Of a DNA stretch of 17,631 nt, positions 1 through 7,691 are shown one piece after another. A program made the translations under genes and the position numbers. A model generated the notes under the pieces. That model was not told the origin of the DNA. It saw only the letters and a program-made list of their open reading frames with translations, and did no database searches. This stretch comes from Clostridia bacterium (GTDB lineage: Bacteria > Bacillota_A > Clostridia > Christensenellales > UBA1242), in assembly GCA_017454425.1 (NCBI GenBank), contig JAFTCZ010000001.1, positions 1-17,631 on the forward strand, given 5' to 3'. Every line of letters begins with the position of its first letter. The stretch's first letter is position 1.

Positions 1-428
1 CACACAACCTCTACTTCGCGGTCATAAATAAACTTATTGCATTTAGGGCAAAAACTTGCGTCCTCGGTTTTTGGATATAGATATCCATTATCCATCAACT
101 TCTTAAACATCTGTTGCACTTTTTCGTGATGATATGGCGTAGCGGTAAGTGTATATTCATCATAACTCATGCCCAACTTTTCAAACACTTGTGAAAACTG
201 CTGATGATAACGATTTACAATAACATCGGGCGTTGTGTTTTCTTTTTGAGCACGCTCGGTTATTGGTGTTCCGTGACAATCTGTTCCACTAACCATCAAA
301 ACATTATCACCTACTGCCCTGTGATATCTTGCAAGCACATCACCCGGAATGTAAGCGCACACATGTCCAAGATGAATGTCACTGTTTGCATATGTCCATG
401 CAATGCCAATTACTACATTTTTGCTCAT
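1..428 (-). CDS. metG: Methionyl-tRNA synthetase, N-terminal part (cut by window edge)
   Basis: This is the first 142 codons of a class I aminoacyl-tRNA synthetase that charges tRNA-Met with methionine in the cytoplasm; the rest lies beyond the left edge. The visible protein begins MSKNVVIGIAWTYANSDIHL. It carries the HIGH-type ATP-binding signature as HLGH (residues 19-22), followed by GDVLARYHR and by GTDCHGTPITERA, which is typical of MetRS. At the end of the visible part a CPKC pair begins the zinc knuckle of the connective-peptide region. The ATG at 426-428 is preceded by GGGAG at a good distance and by a sigma-A promoter. It is probably the first gene of its own unit, because a terminator for the upstream gene lies just ahead. 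LeuRS, ValRS and IleRS are less likely because of the HGTPI context and the early CPKC knuckle. Confidence 0.93.
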   Translation of the reverse strand, partial: MSKNVVIGIAWTYANSDIHLGHVCAYIPGDVLARYHRAVGDNVLMVSGTDCHGTPITERAQKENTTPDVIVNRYHQQFSQVFEKLGMSYDEYTLTATPYHHEKVQQMFKKLMDNGYLYPKTEDASFCPKCNKFIYDREVEVV

Positions 429-469
429 TTAATTCTCCCAACTGATTTAATATGTACATTTGTGCTTTC

Positions 470-498
470 ATTTTAGCATATAATGTATATTAAGTCAA
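470..498 (-). promoter_or_regulatory. metG: Sigma-A promoter for metG
   Basis: On the minus strand a -35 box TTGACT (493-498) is followed after exactly 17 bases by a -10 box TAAAAT (470-475). It lies about 40 bases upstream of the metG start and downstream of a terminator. Confidence 0.8.
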
Positions 499-509
499 TT
501 TGTAAATAA

Positions 510-535
510 AAAAAGAGATTGCATAATCTCTTTTT
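510..535 (-). terminator. Rho-independent terminator after the OLD-like ATPase gene
   Basis: Minus-strand hairpin with stem AAAAGAGATT / AATCTCTTTT, a four-base loop and a run of T. It overlaps the last base or two of the TAA stop of the ATPase gene (534-536) and separates that unit from metG. Confidence 0.85.
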
Positions 536-2312
536 AATTTGCTAGTTTTTTAATTATATTTAACCAAATTTTTAATATTTTTCGTGAAATTTTAATGTCC
601 TTATGATTTTTTTGTATGTATGCATTAACTCTTTCTGCCATTTCGTCGCGGAAATCATCAGGAAGCTCAATATCGTTTGCCTGAGCATAACTATATAATT
701 GGGCCATAAGTCCTTGGCGAGTGTCAAGTTCGAATTCTTTGCCAAAAAATTCTGCCAAATAATTGCCTGCACCATATGCAAACAATTGATATGGTATAAT
801 ATCTTCTAGCGTATTATATTTGCCAAACTCATTAAGCACAACCATTTTTTCTGTGCTGTTTTTGTATGAATGTTTACCCAAATATTCTTGCATGTGCAAA
901 CCACCTTCGGTGTTTGGCAAAAGCACCATAGGAAGTCCTCTTCCCTTGCCAAGTATTTGTGCAAGACCATCTACTCCGTTTGCGCTTGCGACAACAAATA
1001 TCATATCCTGATAGCCCTTTAATTTACCAGATGTATATGCATAATTCTTTATTATGTTCATATAAATTTGGTCGGCTTTGCCAACAACCATAACAGGGCA
1101 GGTTGAAGAAAGAATATTGCTGCTTAAATCAATACCAACTGCACTTTTAACAGGATAAAGTGACAACTCGTTTGTGTGTTCGTTATTAAGATTGAGGTCG
1201 TTTGATACTTGGCTGTGTCCGTCAATATCCTTAAACACAACTTTTATGCGGTTTAGTTGTTCGGTGGGAAGCATAAAACTTGAGTGCGTGGTATAAACAA
1301 GTTGGTTTGTGCGAGAAAGATTTTCAAACAATCTTACCAAATCTTTTTGCGCTAATCCATGCAAGGTCATTCCGCTTTCATCAAGCAATAAAATTGTGTT
1401 TGTATAAAACAATTGACTCTCTAATGTAAATACCAAAAAGAATGACAAAAACCATTGCATACCAACACTGCGCTCTTCTAGTGGGGCGCGATTGTTTTTT
1501 TCGTCCGTAACCCAAATGCGTAGGTTGTTATTTTCTAGTGTAAACTCAAAAATATACTTGCCTTGCCTCCACCAATTGTTAAAATCGACGGATAATTTTT
1601 CGCCAGCATCTTTAAGAATGGTTGCATATTTTTCTTGTGTTTGTGCAAGTTTTGATAGGTCACTTGCGCTAAATTTTGACAATTTTTCGGGCTGTTCACC
1701 TTCTGCCATAAGTGCCAAATCTTCGGCAAGCATTTCGGGAGTTATGCCCATGTACATAAGCAACAATTTGATTGTTCGGCGTTTTGCGGTTGAGGTTTCG
1801 TTTACGCCTTGTTTGTTAAATTTTGACAACATTTGAGGCAAATAGATGTTGCTGTCCAAATTTCCGTAATTGCTAAAATAAATAAATCCTGGCATAATGC
1901 GAACCAAAAAATTGTGCAAATTATCTTCTATTTCTGCAGGAACGCTTACGGGAACTTCGACAGTGTATTTGCAGTTTAGGCTGCGACTTACAACGCAGGT
2001 GTCAAAAGGTTTGAGTGTTGGAAAGTTCTTGCGCAACAACGCCAAATCACTAGTGTCGAGTTTGAATTTTGCTGTAACAAAAATTGGTAGTTCGCCACTA
2101 TCTATCATTTCGTTGGCTTTGTCGCGTGGCAAATCAGAAATAAGAATTTTGTTGTCTGCCTTAAAAGCTGGTTTTAGTTTCCACAAAGCCTTTAGCAAAT
2201 TGCTTTTGCCCGCTTCGTTTACCCCTGCCAAGGCCGTTACATCTTGACAACTCACCCAACCTGAATTGTGAAAAGAACGAAAATTTTGTACCTTAAATAA
2301 ACTTAGTCTCAT
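534..2312 (-). CDS. OLD-like AAA/ABC-type ATPase with a decayed TOPRIM domain
   Basis: The 592-residue protein begins like RecF/SMC/OLD-family ATPases (MRLSLFKVQNFRSF). It has a Walker A motif GVNEAGKS (residues 30-37), an ABC-like signature around RSVGMQWFLSF (281-291), a Walker B ILLLDES (307-313) and an H-loop TTHSSFM (341-347). The region from about 405 to 510 aligns by order with a TOPRIM nuclease domain: VMVVGKAD where VEGxxD is expected, VLLPNTEGG where a DxD is expected, then TLEDIIP, which keeps the acidic pair. Two of the three metal-binding positions are therefore missing, so ATPase activity looks intact but nuclease activity is doubtful. OLD-type ATPases act in phage defence or DNA metabolism, but the role here is unknown. 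The ATG has AGGAG at seven-base spacing. It probably shares a transcript with the membrane protein gene upstream, since no terminator separates them. Confidence 0.8.
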   Translation of the reverse strand: MRLSLFKVQNFRSFHNSGWVSCQDVTALAGVNEAGKSNLLKALWKLKPAFKADNKILISDLPRDKANEMIDSGELPIFVTAKFKLDTSDLALLRKNFPTLKPFDTCVVSRSLNCKYTVEVPVSVPAEIEDNLHNFLVRIMPGFIYFSNYGNLDSNIYLPQMLSKFNKQGVNETSTAKRRTIKLLLMYMGITPEMLAEDLALMAEGEQPEKLSKFSASDLSKLAQTQEKYATILKDAGEKLSVDFNNWWRQGKYIFEFTLENNNLRIWVTDEKNNRAPLEERSVGMQWFLSFFLVFTLESQLFYTNTILLLDESGMTLHGLAQKDLVRLFENLSRTNQLVYTTHSSFMLPTEQLNRIKVVFKDIDGHSQVSNDLNLNNEHTNELSLYPVKSAVGIDLSSNILSSTCPVMVVGKADQIYMNIIKNYAYTSGKLKGYQDMIFVVASANGVDGLAQILGKGRGLPMVLLPNTEGGLHMQEYLGKHSYKNSTEKMVVLNEFGKYNTLEDIIPYQLFAYGAGNYLAEFFGKEFELDTRQGLMAQLYSYAQANDIELPDDFRDEMAERVNAYIQKNHKDIKISRKILKIWLNIIKKLAN

Positions 2313-2331
2313 ATATTTCTCCTTGTTTATT

Positions 2332-2345
2332 TTGCCTCACGGCAA
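2332..2345 (-). other. Small hairpin ahead of the OLD-like ATPase gene
   Basis: TTGCC-GTGA-GGCAA can form a five-base-pair stem with a four-base loop just upstream of the ribosome binding site of the ATPase gene. There is no T run, so it is not a good terminator. It might affect translation or message stability, or be chance. Confidence 0.3.
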
Positions 2346-2417
2346 TAATAGTGAATTCTGCTTACTTCTCAGTAATCATTCGTAAAATAATGCCAAGTTT
2401 ATTAAAATTATATTTAA

Positions 2418-2963
2418 TTATTTGCGTCTTGGTTTTGCATCATGACTGTCAACATACTTGCGAGAAAGTTCTAAAATAAGAATGAGCACAAATGGTGTTA
2501 TTGTAAAAAGATATAGCATAATGCTTGAATTAAACAAGCCAATTAGGGCATATGAAAAATGGTCGGCATTTGTTTTTTTGCCCATTAACATACTGGCAGA
2601 TCTTGTCTCGACTGTGCAATGAATGGTGTCATTGACAACAATATTGCCAAAATCGCCATCTTCAACAAATTGCACAAATTGGCCTATTGACATTGTTGTA
2701 ACGCCAGACTCGTTTGCATAATCATAAAGTATGATATCATTTTCTTTTAAGTCCTCGACTGAACATCTAGAAAAAGTATAAAAGTTTTGACCATCAATAT
2801 CAACTGACATATAACCAAATACAGATGAAACACCATTGTTGTTTCTTGCAGAAACAAATTGCCAGATACTGCAAGTTGCCCCAAGTGCAAACATCAAAAA
2901 CAAAGCAATTATTAATATCCTATAACCAATACCATAAAAAAAACCTGCTTTTTGTGCGCTCAT
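2418..2963 (-). CDS. Two-helix membrane protein, possibly a signal-peptidase-like fold
   Basis: The 181-residue protein has an N-terminal membrane helix (about 12-37), a polar domain (about 45-138), a second helix (about 140-167) and a short basic tail ending KPRRK. The middle, with VDIDGQNFYTF, then VEDLKENDIILYDY, then a region ending in a second strand pair, resembles the beta-fold of SipW/archaeal-type signal peptidase I, where similar phrases precede a GDI/NDI motif. I cannot find the catalytic Ser-Met or the His/Lys partner, so it would be an inactive relative or an unrelated protein. The ATG at 2961-2963 follows GAGGTG and an almost perfect sigma-A promoter. It is the first gene of a likely two-gene unit with the OLD-like ATPase. 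Membrane topology is clear; the fold call is weak inference. Confidence 0.7.
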   Translation of the reverse strand: MSAQKAGFFYGIGYRILIIALFLMFALGATCSIWQFVSARNNNGVSSVFGYMSVDIDGQNFYTFSRCSVEDLKENDIILYDYANESGVTTMSIGQFVQFVEDGDFGNIVVNDTIHCTVETRSASMLMGKKTNADHFSYALIGLFNSSIMLYLFTITPFVLILILELSRKYVDSHDAKPRRK

Positions 2964-2983
2964 ACTTCACCTCTTTTGACAAG

Positions 2984-3012
2984 ATTATAACACATATGGC
3001 ACTTTTTGACAA
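2984..3012 (-). promoter_or_regulatory. Sigma-A promoter of the membrane protein / ATPase unit
   Basis: On the minus strand -35 TTGTCA (3007-3012) and consensus -10 TATAAT (2984-2989) are exactly 17 bases apart, about 20 bases before the start codon of the 181-residue membrane protein. Confidence 0.85.
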
Positions 3013-3039
3013 CGATTTTAATATGCTTTTGCCAAACAA

Positions 3040-3065
3040 AAAAAGACGCGTGTTTGCGTCTTTTT
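3040..3065 (-). terminator. Rho-independent terminator after the 199-residue gene
   Basis: Minus-strand stem AAAAAGACGC / GCGTCTTTTT with a six-base loop and a following T run, placed one base after the TAA stop of the 3067-3666 gene. It insulates the next gene, which has its own promoter. Confidence 0.9.
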
Positions 3066-3066
3066 A

Positions 3067-3666
3067 TTATCTTGGGTCGTACTCTAACCCACTAACATAA
3101 TCATATAATTCAGAAGTGTTAAGATATCCGTAATAAACAACACGAGAATATGTGTTTGTTGTGCCATATTGACGAAGATATGCAACAGTTTTTGTCACAG
3201 CATCTGTGCTGCTAAGCTGAATGTAAGCCTCGTCAAATTTATATGTGATTGTGTTGCCGTTTGAACTAACATATTCGATTGTTTGTGCATCATCAAGCCA
3301 ACGCAAAATTAGGCAATATTCACCATCTTCGTTGTATAATGTTGAAAAACTTACGCTAGATGTCAATTGTTCGGTTCCGGCTGATTTGTCACCATAACCA
3401 CCAAAAACAGAATCTAATATCTTAAAGTTGCCAGCCGTGTTTAGACGAGACAAAACCTCGTTGTAAACCCCGCCTTGCTCTTCTATTTTATCATTGTACA
3501 AAACAATTTCGCCGTTTGATTTGCGAATTGTGATAGCTGTTGGGTCTTTTTCAAAATTAAACCCGCGATTGACTGATATGGTAGCCAACAAAATAACAGC
3601 AAGTATCATAACGCCAATTAATGTTAGACTTGTGATTGCAATAATCTTTGATGTTTTTTCTTTCAT
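3067..3666 (-). CDS. Single-pass membrane-anchored protein of unknown function, downstream of ftsH
   Basis: I do not recognise this 199-residue protein. It begins MKEKTSKIIAITSLTLIG and has one hydrophobic helix (about 8-31) followed by a hydrophilic domain that is rich in Tyr, Thr, Ser and Asp and ends EYDPR. A positive N-terminus and a single helix suggest that most of it lies outside the membrane; no lipobox Cys is visible, so it is anchored rather than a lipoprotein. The ATG at 3664-3666 is preferred because GAGG lies just upstream; the reading frame stays open to an upstream GTG, but that lies inside the promoter. It follows ftsH on the same strand with a promoter but no terminator between them, so it may be transcribed both alone and with ftsH. 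Confidence 0.75.
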   Translation of the reverse strand: MKEKTSKIIAITSLTLIGVMILAVILLATISVNRGFNFEKDPTAITIRKSNGEIVLYNDKIEEQGGVYNEVLSRLNTAGNFKILDSVFGGYGDKSAGTEQLTSSVSFSTLYNEDGEYCLILRWLDDAQTIEYVSSNGNTITYKFDEAYIQLSSTDAVTKTVAYLRQYGTTNTYSRVVYYGYLNTSELYDYVSGLEYDPR

Positions 3667-3692
3667 AATAACCTCGCTAAAATTACAACTAA

Positions 3693-3721
3693 ATAATAAC
3701 ACACTTTGCACAATCTAGCAA
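3693..3721 (-). promoter_or_regulatory. Sigma-A promoter between ftsH and the membrane-anchored gene
   Basis: On the minus strand -35 TTGCTA (3716-3721) and -10 TATTAT (3693-3698) are 17 bases apart, just upstream of the 199-residue gene. Confidence 0.65.
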
Positions 3722-3731
3722 CTAATATGCA

Positions 3732-5927
3732 CTATTTTTGTTCTTCATTGTTTTGTTTTTTGTCATCTTGCTTAACCTCTTGTGGGGGTTGTGGTGTTTC
3801 GTTTGACAATTGATTATTTGTTTGTTTTTGCTCTTCAGCCTTTTGTGCGTTTGGCATATCTTTTGGGTCAATGTTTAATTCATAAGCAAGTATGGCTTGC
3901 TCACGAAGTTGTTGTGCCTTTTGTATGGCCTTTGCTTTTTCTTCTTCGTCACGCTTTGTTTTTTCTTCGCGCGCTTGTTGGTCCTGAGCATCAAGAACAG
4001 CTTGCCTTTCATCAATGCTTTTGACAACTTCTTCAACGCTTTTTCCTTCCATCAAGGCCTCGACATCTGCCGAATAAATTGTTTCTTTTTGCAACAAAAC
4101 TTCTGTCATGTTTTCAAGTATATTATCTTTTGATTTCAAGATGTTTACTGCGCGTTGTAGTTGAGATTGCAATATGTCGCGTACTTCATCATCAATCACT
4201 CTTGCCGTATCATCACTATAATTGCGCTGAGATTGAAAATCGCGACCCAAAAACATTTCTTGTTCGCCCGAATAATACACAGGCCCCAATTTTTCACTCA
4301 TACCCCATTCGGTAACCATCGAACGCGCCATGTCGGTTGCAACCTTTATATCATTGCTTGCGCCCGTGCTAAGTTTGCCATATTTGATAAGTTCGGCAGC
4401 ACGACCACCCATTGCAATGCAAATATGATCTAGCACTTGTTCTTTTGTTAATTGAGTAATATCTTCTTTTGGTGTGTGTGCGGTGTATCCACCAGCCATG
4501 CCACGCCTAATTATGATTATTTCTTGTACATTTTGCTCAAATTCGGTAACAGATTTTGAAACAATAGCATGTCCCGATTCGTGATATGCTGTGCATTTTT
4601 GTTGTTCGGGTGTCATAACTGCACTGCGTTTTTGAGGACCCATTTGCACCTTGCTTATGCCTTCCATAATGTCAGATTGTGTTATCACTGCACGGTTGTC
4701 TCGAGCAGCCAAAATTGCGGCTTCGTTTATGATGTTTTCGATATCCGCCCCCGTCTCTCCCGGCAACATTTTTGCAATTTCTGCAAAATTGATGTTTTCG
4801 GCCATTGGTTTGTCTTTTGCATAAAGCTTTAAGATTTTTTCACGGCCTCTTACATCTGGTGGATTAACAACAATTTGCCTATCAAATCTTCCGGCACGCA
4901 AAAGTGCAGGGTCTAGTACATCTGGGCGGTTGGTAGCAGCCAGCACAATTATGCCCTCGCTTGATTCAAATCCGTCCATTTGCACAAGAAGTTGGTTAAG
5001 TGTTTGCTCACGCTCGTCGTTGGTATTTCCAATTCCTGTGCCACGGTGTCTGCCCACTGCATCAATTTCGTCAATAAAGATGATGCATGGTTTTTGTTTT
5101 TTTGCTGTTTCAAACAAATCACGAACGCGCGCTGCACCAACACCGACAAACATTTCTACAAAATCACTACCGGTTATGCTAAAGAAAGGAACTCCTGCCT
5201 CGCCTGCTATTGCTTTTGCAAGCAAAGTTTTACCCGTACCAGGTTTGCCCACAAGCAAAACTCCTTTTGGTATGCGAGCACCAAGATCGGTAAACTTCTT
5301 TGGGTTTTTAAGAAATTCAACAAGTTCCTGAACTTCTCTTTTTTCTTCATCACAACCCGCAACATCACTAAAGCGAACTTTAAGGCCAATGTCAACACGG
5401 GCTTTGTTTTTGCCAAATTCGTTGTTTTTGCCACTCATGTTGCTAAACATACGATATGCTAACCACAAAAACAATCCCATAAGTAGTGCCATGCCAACAT
5501 AAGGCAAAATACGAGCCCAAATACTTTCGGTTTGAATCTTAAACTCGGCATTAATTTTTGTCTTTCCTGCTGCAACAAGGTCGGCATTAACTTGGTCAAT
5601 ATAATTCATAAGATATTCGCTGCTGACATATGTTGTTGTAAAATCATATTTTTTTGTCACACTTTGTTTACGCTCGTTTTCGGTAAGTGAAGAAAGTTTT
5701 TTGCCCTCACTATCTACTGCCTCAGCAGTATAACGACCATATATTGTGCCACCCACAGCATAAACATCAGACATTTCACCTGCCTCGGCATGAGTGGTAA
5801 ATACAGACCACTCAATTTCCTTTGAATTGCCTGCACTTCCAAAAGTTATTATCATAACCACAACTAATGCCGCAAGAAGCAACATCCAAAGCCATGGTAT
5901 CCTAGGTTTTTGTTGAATTTCCGCCAC
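3732..5927 (-). CDS. ftsH: ATP-dependent zinc metalloprotease FtsH
   Basis: FtsH is a membrane-bound hexameric AAA protease that removes misfolded membrane proteins and regulators. The 731-residue protein shows the full order: membrane helix (about 10-30), extracytoplasmic domain (about 31-137), second helix (about 138-160), AAA domain with Walker A GKPGTGKT (227-234), Walker B IIFIDEID (282-289) and the second region of homology [20 protein letters not shown] (331-350), then the zinc site HESGH (449-453) with a third ligand Asp in TGASND (near 526). Its C-terminal tail from about 640 is rich in Lys, Glu, Asp and Gln and makes it longer than the roughly 640-residue E. coli protein. The start is GTG at 5925-5927 with AGGAG seven bases upstream; no better in-frame ATG fits. 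An extended -10 promoter lies upstream. Confidence 0.97.
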   Translation of the reverse strand: MAEIQQKPRIPWLWMLLLAALVVVMIITFGSAGNSKEIEWSVFTTHAEAGEMSDVYAVGGTIYGRYTAEAVDSEGKKLSSLTENERKQSVTKKYDFTTTYVSSEYLMNYIDQVNADLVAAGKTKINAEFKIQTESIWARILPYVGMALLMGLFLWLAYRMFSNMSGKNNEFGKNKARVDIGLKVRFSDVAGCDEEKREVQELVEFLKNPKKFTDLGARIPKGVLLVGKPGTGKTLLAKAIAGEAGVPFFSITGSDFVEMFVGVGAARVRDLFETAKKQKPCIIFIDEIDAVGRHRGTGIGNTNDEREQTLNQLLVQMDGFESSEGIIVLAATNRPDVLDPALLRAGRFDRQIVVNPPDVRGREKILKLYAKDKPMAENINFAEIAKMLPGETGADIENIINEAAILAARDNRAVITQSDIMEGISKVQMGPQKRSAVMTPEQQKCTAYHESGHAIVSKSVTEFEQNVQEIIIIRRGMAGGYTAHTPKEDITQLTKEQVLDHICIAMGGRAAELIKYGKLSTGASNDIKVATDMARSMVTEWGMSEKLGPVYYSGEQEMFLGRDFQSQRNYSDDTARVIDDEVRDILQSQLQRAVNILKSKDNILENMTEVLLQKETIYSADVEALMEGKSVEEVVKSIDERQAVLDAQDQQAREEKTKRDEEEKAKAIQKAQQLREQAILAYELNIDPKDMPNAQKAEEQKQTNNQLSNETPQPPQEVKQDDKKQNNEEQK

Positions 5928-5959
5928 AATATTTCTCCTATAACAAAAAGTTTCTTGCT

Positions 5960-5968
5960 ATTATATCA
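5960..5968 (-). promoter_or_regulatory. ftsH: Extended -10 promoter for ftsH
   Basis: On the minus strand TGATATAAT gives a consensus -10 (5960-5965) with the TG of an extended -10 at 5967-5968. No good -35 box is present at 17 bases, where the sequence is T-rich. The element is about 30 bases before the GTG start. Confidence 0.65.
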
Positions 5969-6051
5969 CAACATCAAAAAAAAATAAAGTAAAACATCAA
6001 AAGTATTTATTTTGTTTTGTCACATTTTGCTAAACCCTAGTATTGACAAAA

Positions 6052-6078
6052 AGCAGAACAAAAATTCTTTGCTCTGCT
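6052..6078 (-). terminator. Rho-independent terminator after spoIVA
   Basis: Minus-strand stem AGCAGAGCAAA / TTTGTTCTGCT (eleven pairs, one of them G-U) with a five-base loop and a T run, starting six bases after the TAA stop of spoIVA. Confidence 0.88.
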
Positions 6079-6083
6079 TGTGT

Positions 6084-7553
6084 TTATAACAATATGCAAA
6101 TAATTCCGCCTTTGCCCTCGTTTACTATGCGGGTTAAGGTTTTTCGCATTTTTCGTTGAGCATCAATTGGCATAGAATTAATTTTGGCTTCTAGTCCACC
6201 CGTCATCATTGTTTGCAAACTGCGCCCAAACATATTAATTTGCCATACTTCGTTGATGTTTTCTTCGCGTTTTTTGTTTATATATTCTATTAATTCTTTT
6301 GACTGTTCTTCGGTACCAATAATTGGGCTTATCTCGGTTTCTAGGTCAACTCGAACAAGATGTATGCTTGGGGCACTAGCCCGCAATCTTACCCCATATT
6401 TGCCACCTTGTTTAATCACCTCGGGTTCTTCAAACTCTAGGTCTTCTATTGCGGGCTGAACAACCCCATATCCCGTTGTGTTTACATCTTCGAGGGCAGC
6501 GCGCAAACGGTCATATTCACACTTGGCCCGAGCCAAATTTTTGATATTTGATATTAACTCATAATCCGAATGGATTTCCATGCCACATTGCATTGACAAA
6601 ACATTATAAAACAAATCGGGCTTTGGCACAAGCTGATAAACAACCCTTCCTGTGCCCATATCTACATTTGATGTCTTAATTGGCTCGAATCGTTCGCTAT
6701 CTTCAAACAACACATCTCCCGTCGTAAAAGATACAACTTTGTCTGCCCCTTGTGTCGCATTTGACAATTGTGTGCAAATTTCTTGGATAATTGGATTGTC
6801 AAAAGGCAAAGCCGTCAACCATTGTGGCATGTCCATCTCAACCGCAGTTACATCAAAATCTTCTAATATGCCACTAAAAATTTTTTGAACATCTTGATTA
6901 TCTAGTTTTGATACATCAATTGCAAGCACGCGGCAACCATAATTGGCTTGCATTTCATCTTGCAAGGCGATTGTTTTTTTATCACTTGGGTGGGCTGAAT
7001 TTAGCACAACAACAAAAGGCTTGTGTTGTTCTTTTAATTCGTTAACCAGCCTTTTTTCACTTTCTACAAAATTTTGTCTAGGAATCGCACCAAAACTGCC
7101 ATCTGTGGTAACAAGAACTGCCACTGTGCTGTGCTGTGTTACTACCTTTTTTGTGCCAAACTCGGCGGCCTTTGCAAAAGGCATTGGCTGATCTGACCAC
7201 GGGGTATTTATCATGCGTGGCTGACCATCAATCCTGTCACCTTGCGCACCTTCTATTAAATATCCAACACAATCAATCAGTCTTATATTTGCACAAATGC
7301 CATCAACATCAATCTTTACTGCATTATTTGGCACAAATTTGGGCTGTGTGGTCATAATTCCTGCGCCATCAGCAGATTGTGGCAATTCGTCTATTGCAAA
7401 AGTTTTGACGCTATCGTTTTGCATATTAGGCAAAACAAATTTTTGCATAAATTGTGTAATAAAAGTAGATTTGCCCACACGCACGGGGCCCACTACGCCA
7501 ATATAGATATCCCCATTTGTACGATTTGCAATGTCTTGGTAAATATTTTCCAT
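6084..7553 (-). CDS. spoIVA: Stage IV sporulation protein A, spore coat morphogenetic ATPase
   Basis: SpoIVA is made in the mother cell and polymerises, using ATP, into the basement layer of the spore coat around the forespore, where SpoVM anchors it. The 489-residue length matches the family (about 490). Visible marks are the N-terminus IYQDIANRTNGDIYIGVVGP, Walker A GPVRVGKS (22-29), Walker B-like RLIDCVG (91-97), VLVTTDGSFG (147-155), a nucleotide-base motif VVVLNSAHPSD (181-191) and the conserved end GKGGIICILL. In Bacillus the Walker A reads GAVRTGKS-like, so the Val in place of Thr is a small departure. The ATG follows GAGGAG and a sigma-E-like promoter, and the gene is alone between that promoter and a terminator. 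Its presence implies an endospore former. Confidence 0.97.
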   Translation of the reverse strand: MENIYQDIANRTNGDIYIGVVGPVRVGKSTFITQFMQKFVLPNMQNDSVKTFAIDELPQSADGAGIMTTQPKFVPNNAVKIDVDGICANIRLIDCVGYLIEGAQGDRIDGQPRMINTPWSDQPMPFAKAAEFGTKKVVTQHSTVAVLVTTDGSFGAIPRQNFVESEKRLVNELKEQHKPFVVVLNSAHPSDKKTIALQDEMQANYGCRVLAIDVSKLDNQDVQKIFSGILEDFDVTAVEMDMPQWLTALPFDNPIIQEICTQLSNATQGADKVVSFTTGDVLFEDSERFEPIKTSNVDMGTGRVVYQLVPKPDLFYNVLSMQCGMEIHSDYELISNIKNLARAKCEYDRLRAALEDVNTTGYGVVQPAIEDLEFEEPEVIKQGGKYGVRLRASAPSIHLVRVDLETEISPIIGTEEQSKELIEYINKKREENINEVWQINMFGRSLQTMMTGGLEAKINSMPIDAQRKMRKTLTRIVNEGKGGIICILL

Positions 7554-7582
7554 AAATACTCCTCAAAATTTGACTTTAATTA

Positions 7583-7612
7583 TCAATATGAGCAAATTTT
7601 TGTAAATATGAA
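7583..7612 (-). promoter_or_regulatory. spoIVA: Sigma-E-like (mother-cell) promoter for spoIVA
   Basis: On the minus strand TTCATATT (7605-7612) and CATATTGA (7583-7590) are separated by 14 bases. This resembles the Bacillus sigma-E consensus, a -35 like KMATATT and a -10 like CATACAAT at 13-15 bases. It lies about 30 bases before the start and fits known sigma-E control of spoIVA. Confidence 0.65.
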
Positions 7613-7660
7613 AAAATACACAAAATTTATTTTCTTAAAAAATACAAGTTTATAAAAAAA

Positions 7661-7677
7661 CACCAAAATTTTTGGTG
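7661..7677 (-). terminator. Rho-independent terminator after the 82-residue gene
   Basis: Minus-strand hairpin CACCAAAA / TTTTGGTG with a minimal loop, followed by a T run, about 15 bases after the stop of the 7692-7940 gene. Confidence 0.82.
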
Positions 7678-7691
7678 CTTTTTAATTGTTG

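Noticed and set aside
204..476. Plus-strand open frame of 90 codons
   Set aside because: It is antisense to the start of metG and crosses its promoter.
534..2312. Gabija system (GajA OLD-type nuclease with GajB UvrD-like helicase)
   Set aside because: A UvrD-like helicase exists at the far end, but it is clearly AddA with its own nuclease domain, lies 12 kb away, and the TOPRIM here lacks key acids.
3667..3711. Upstream GTG start adding 15 residues to the 199-residue protein
   Set aside because: It lies within the promoter spacer and has no ribosome binding site; ATG at 3664-3666 has GAGG.
4980..5462. Plus-strand open frame of 160 codons
   Set aside because: It lies fully inside ftsH on the other strand, in a region where the FtsH motifs are unmistakable.
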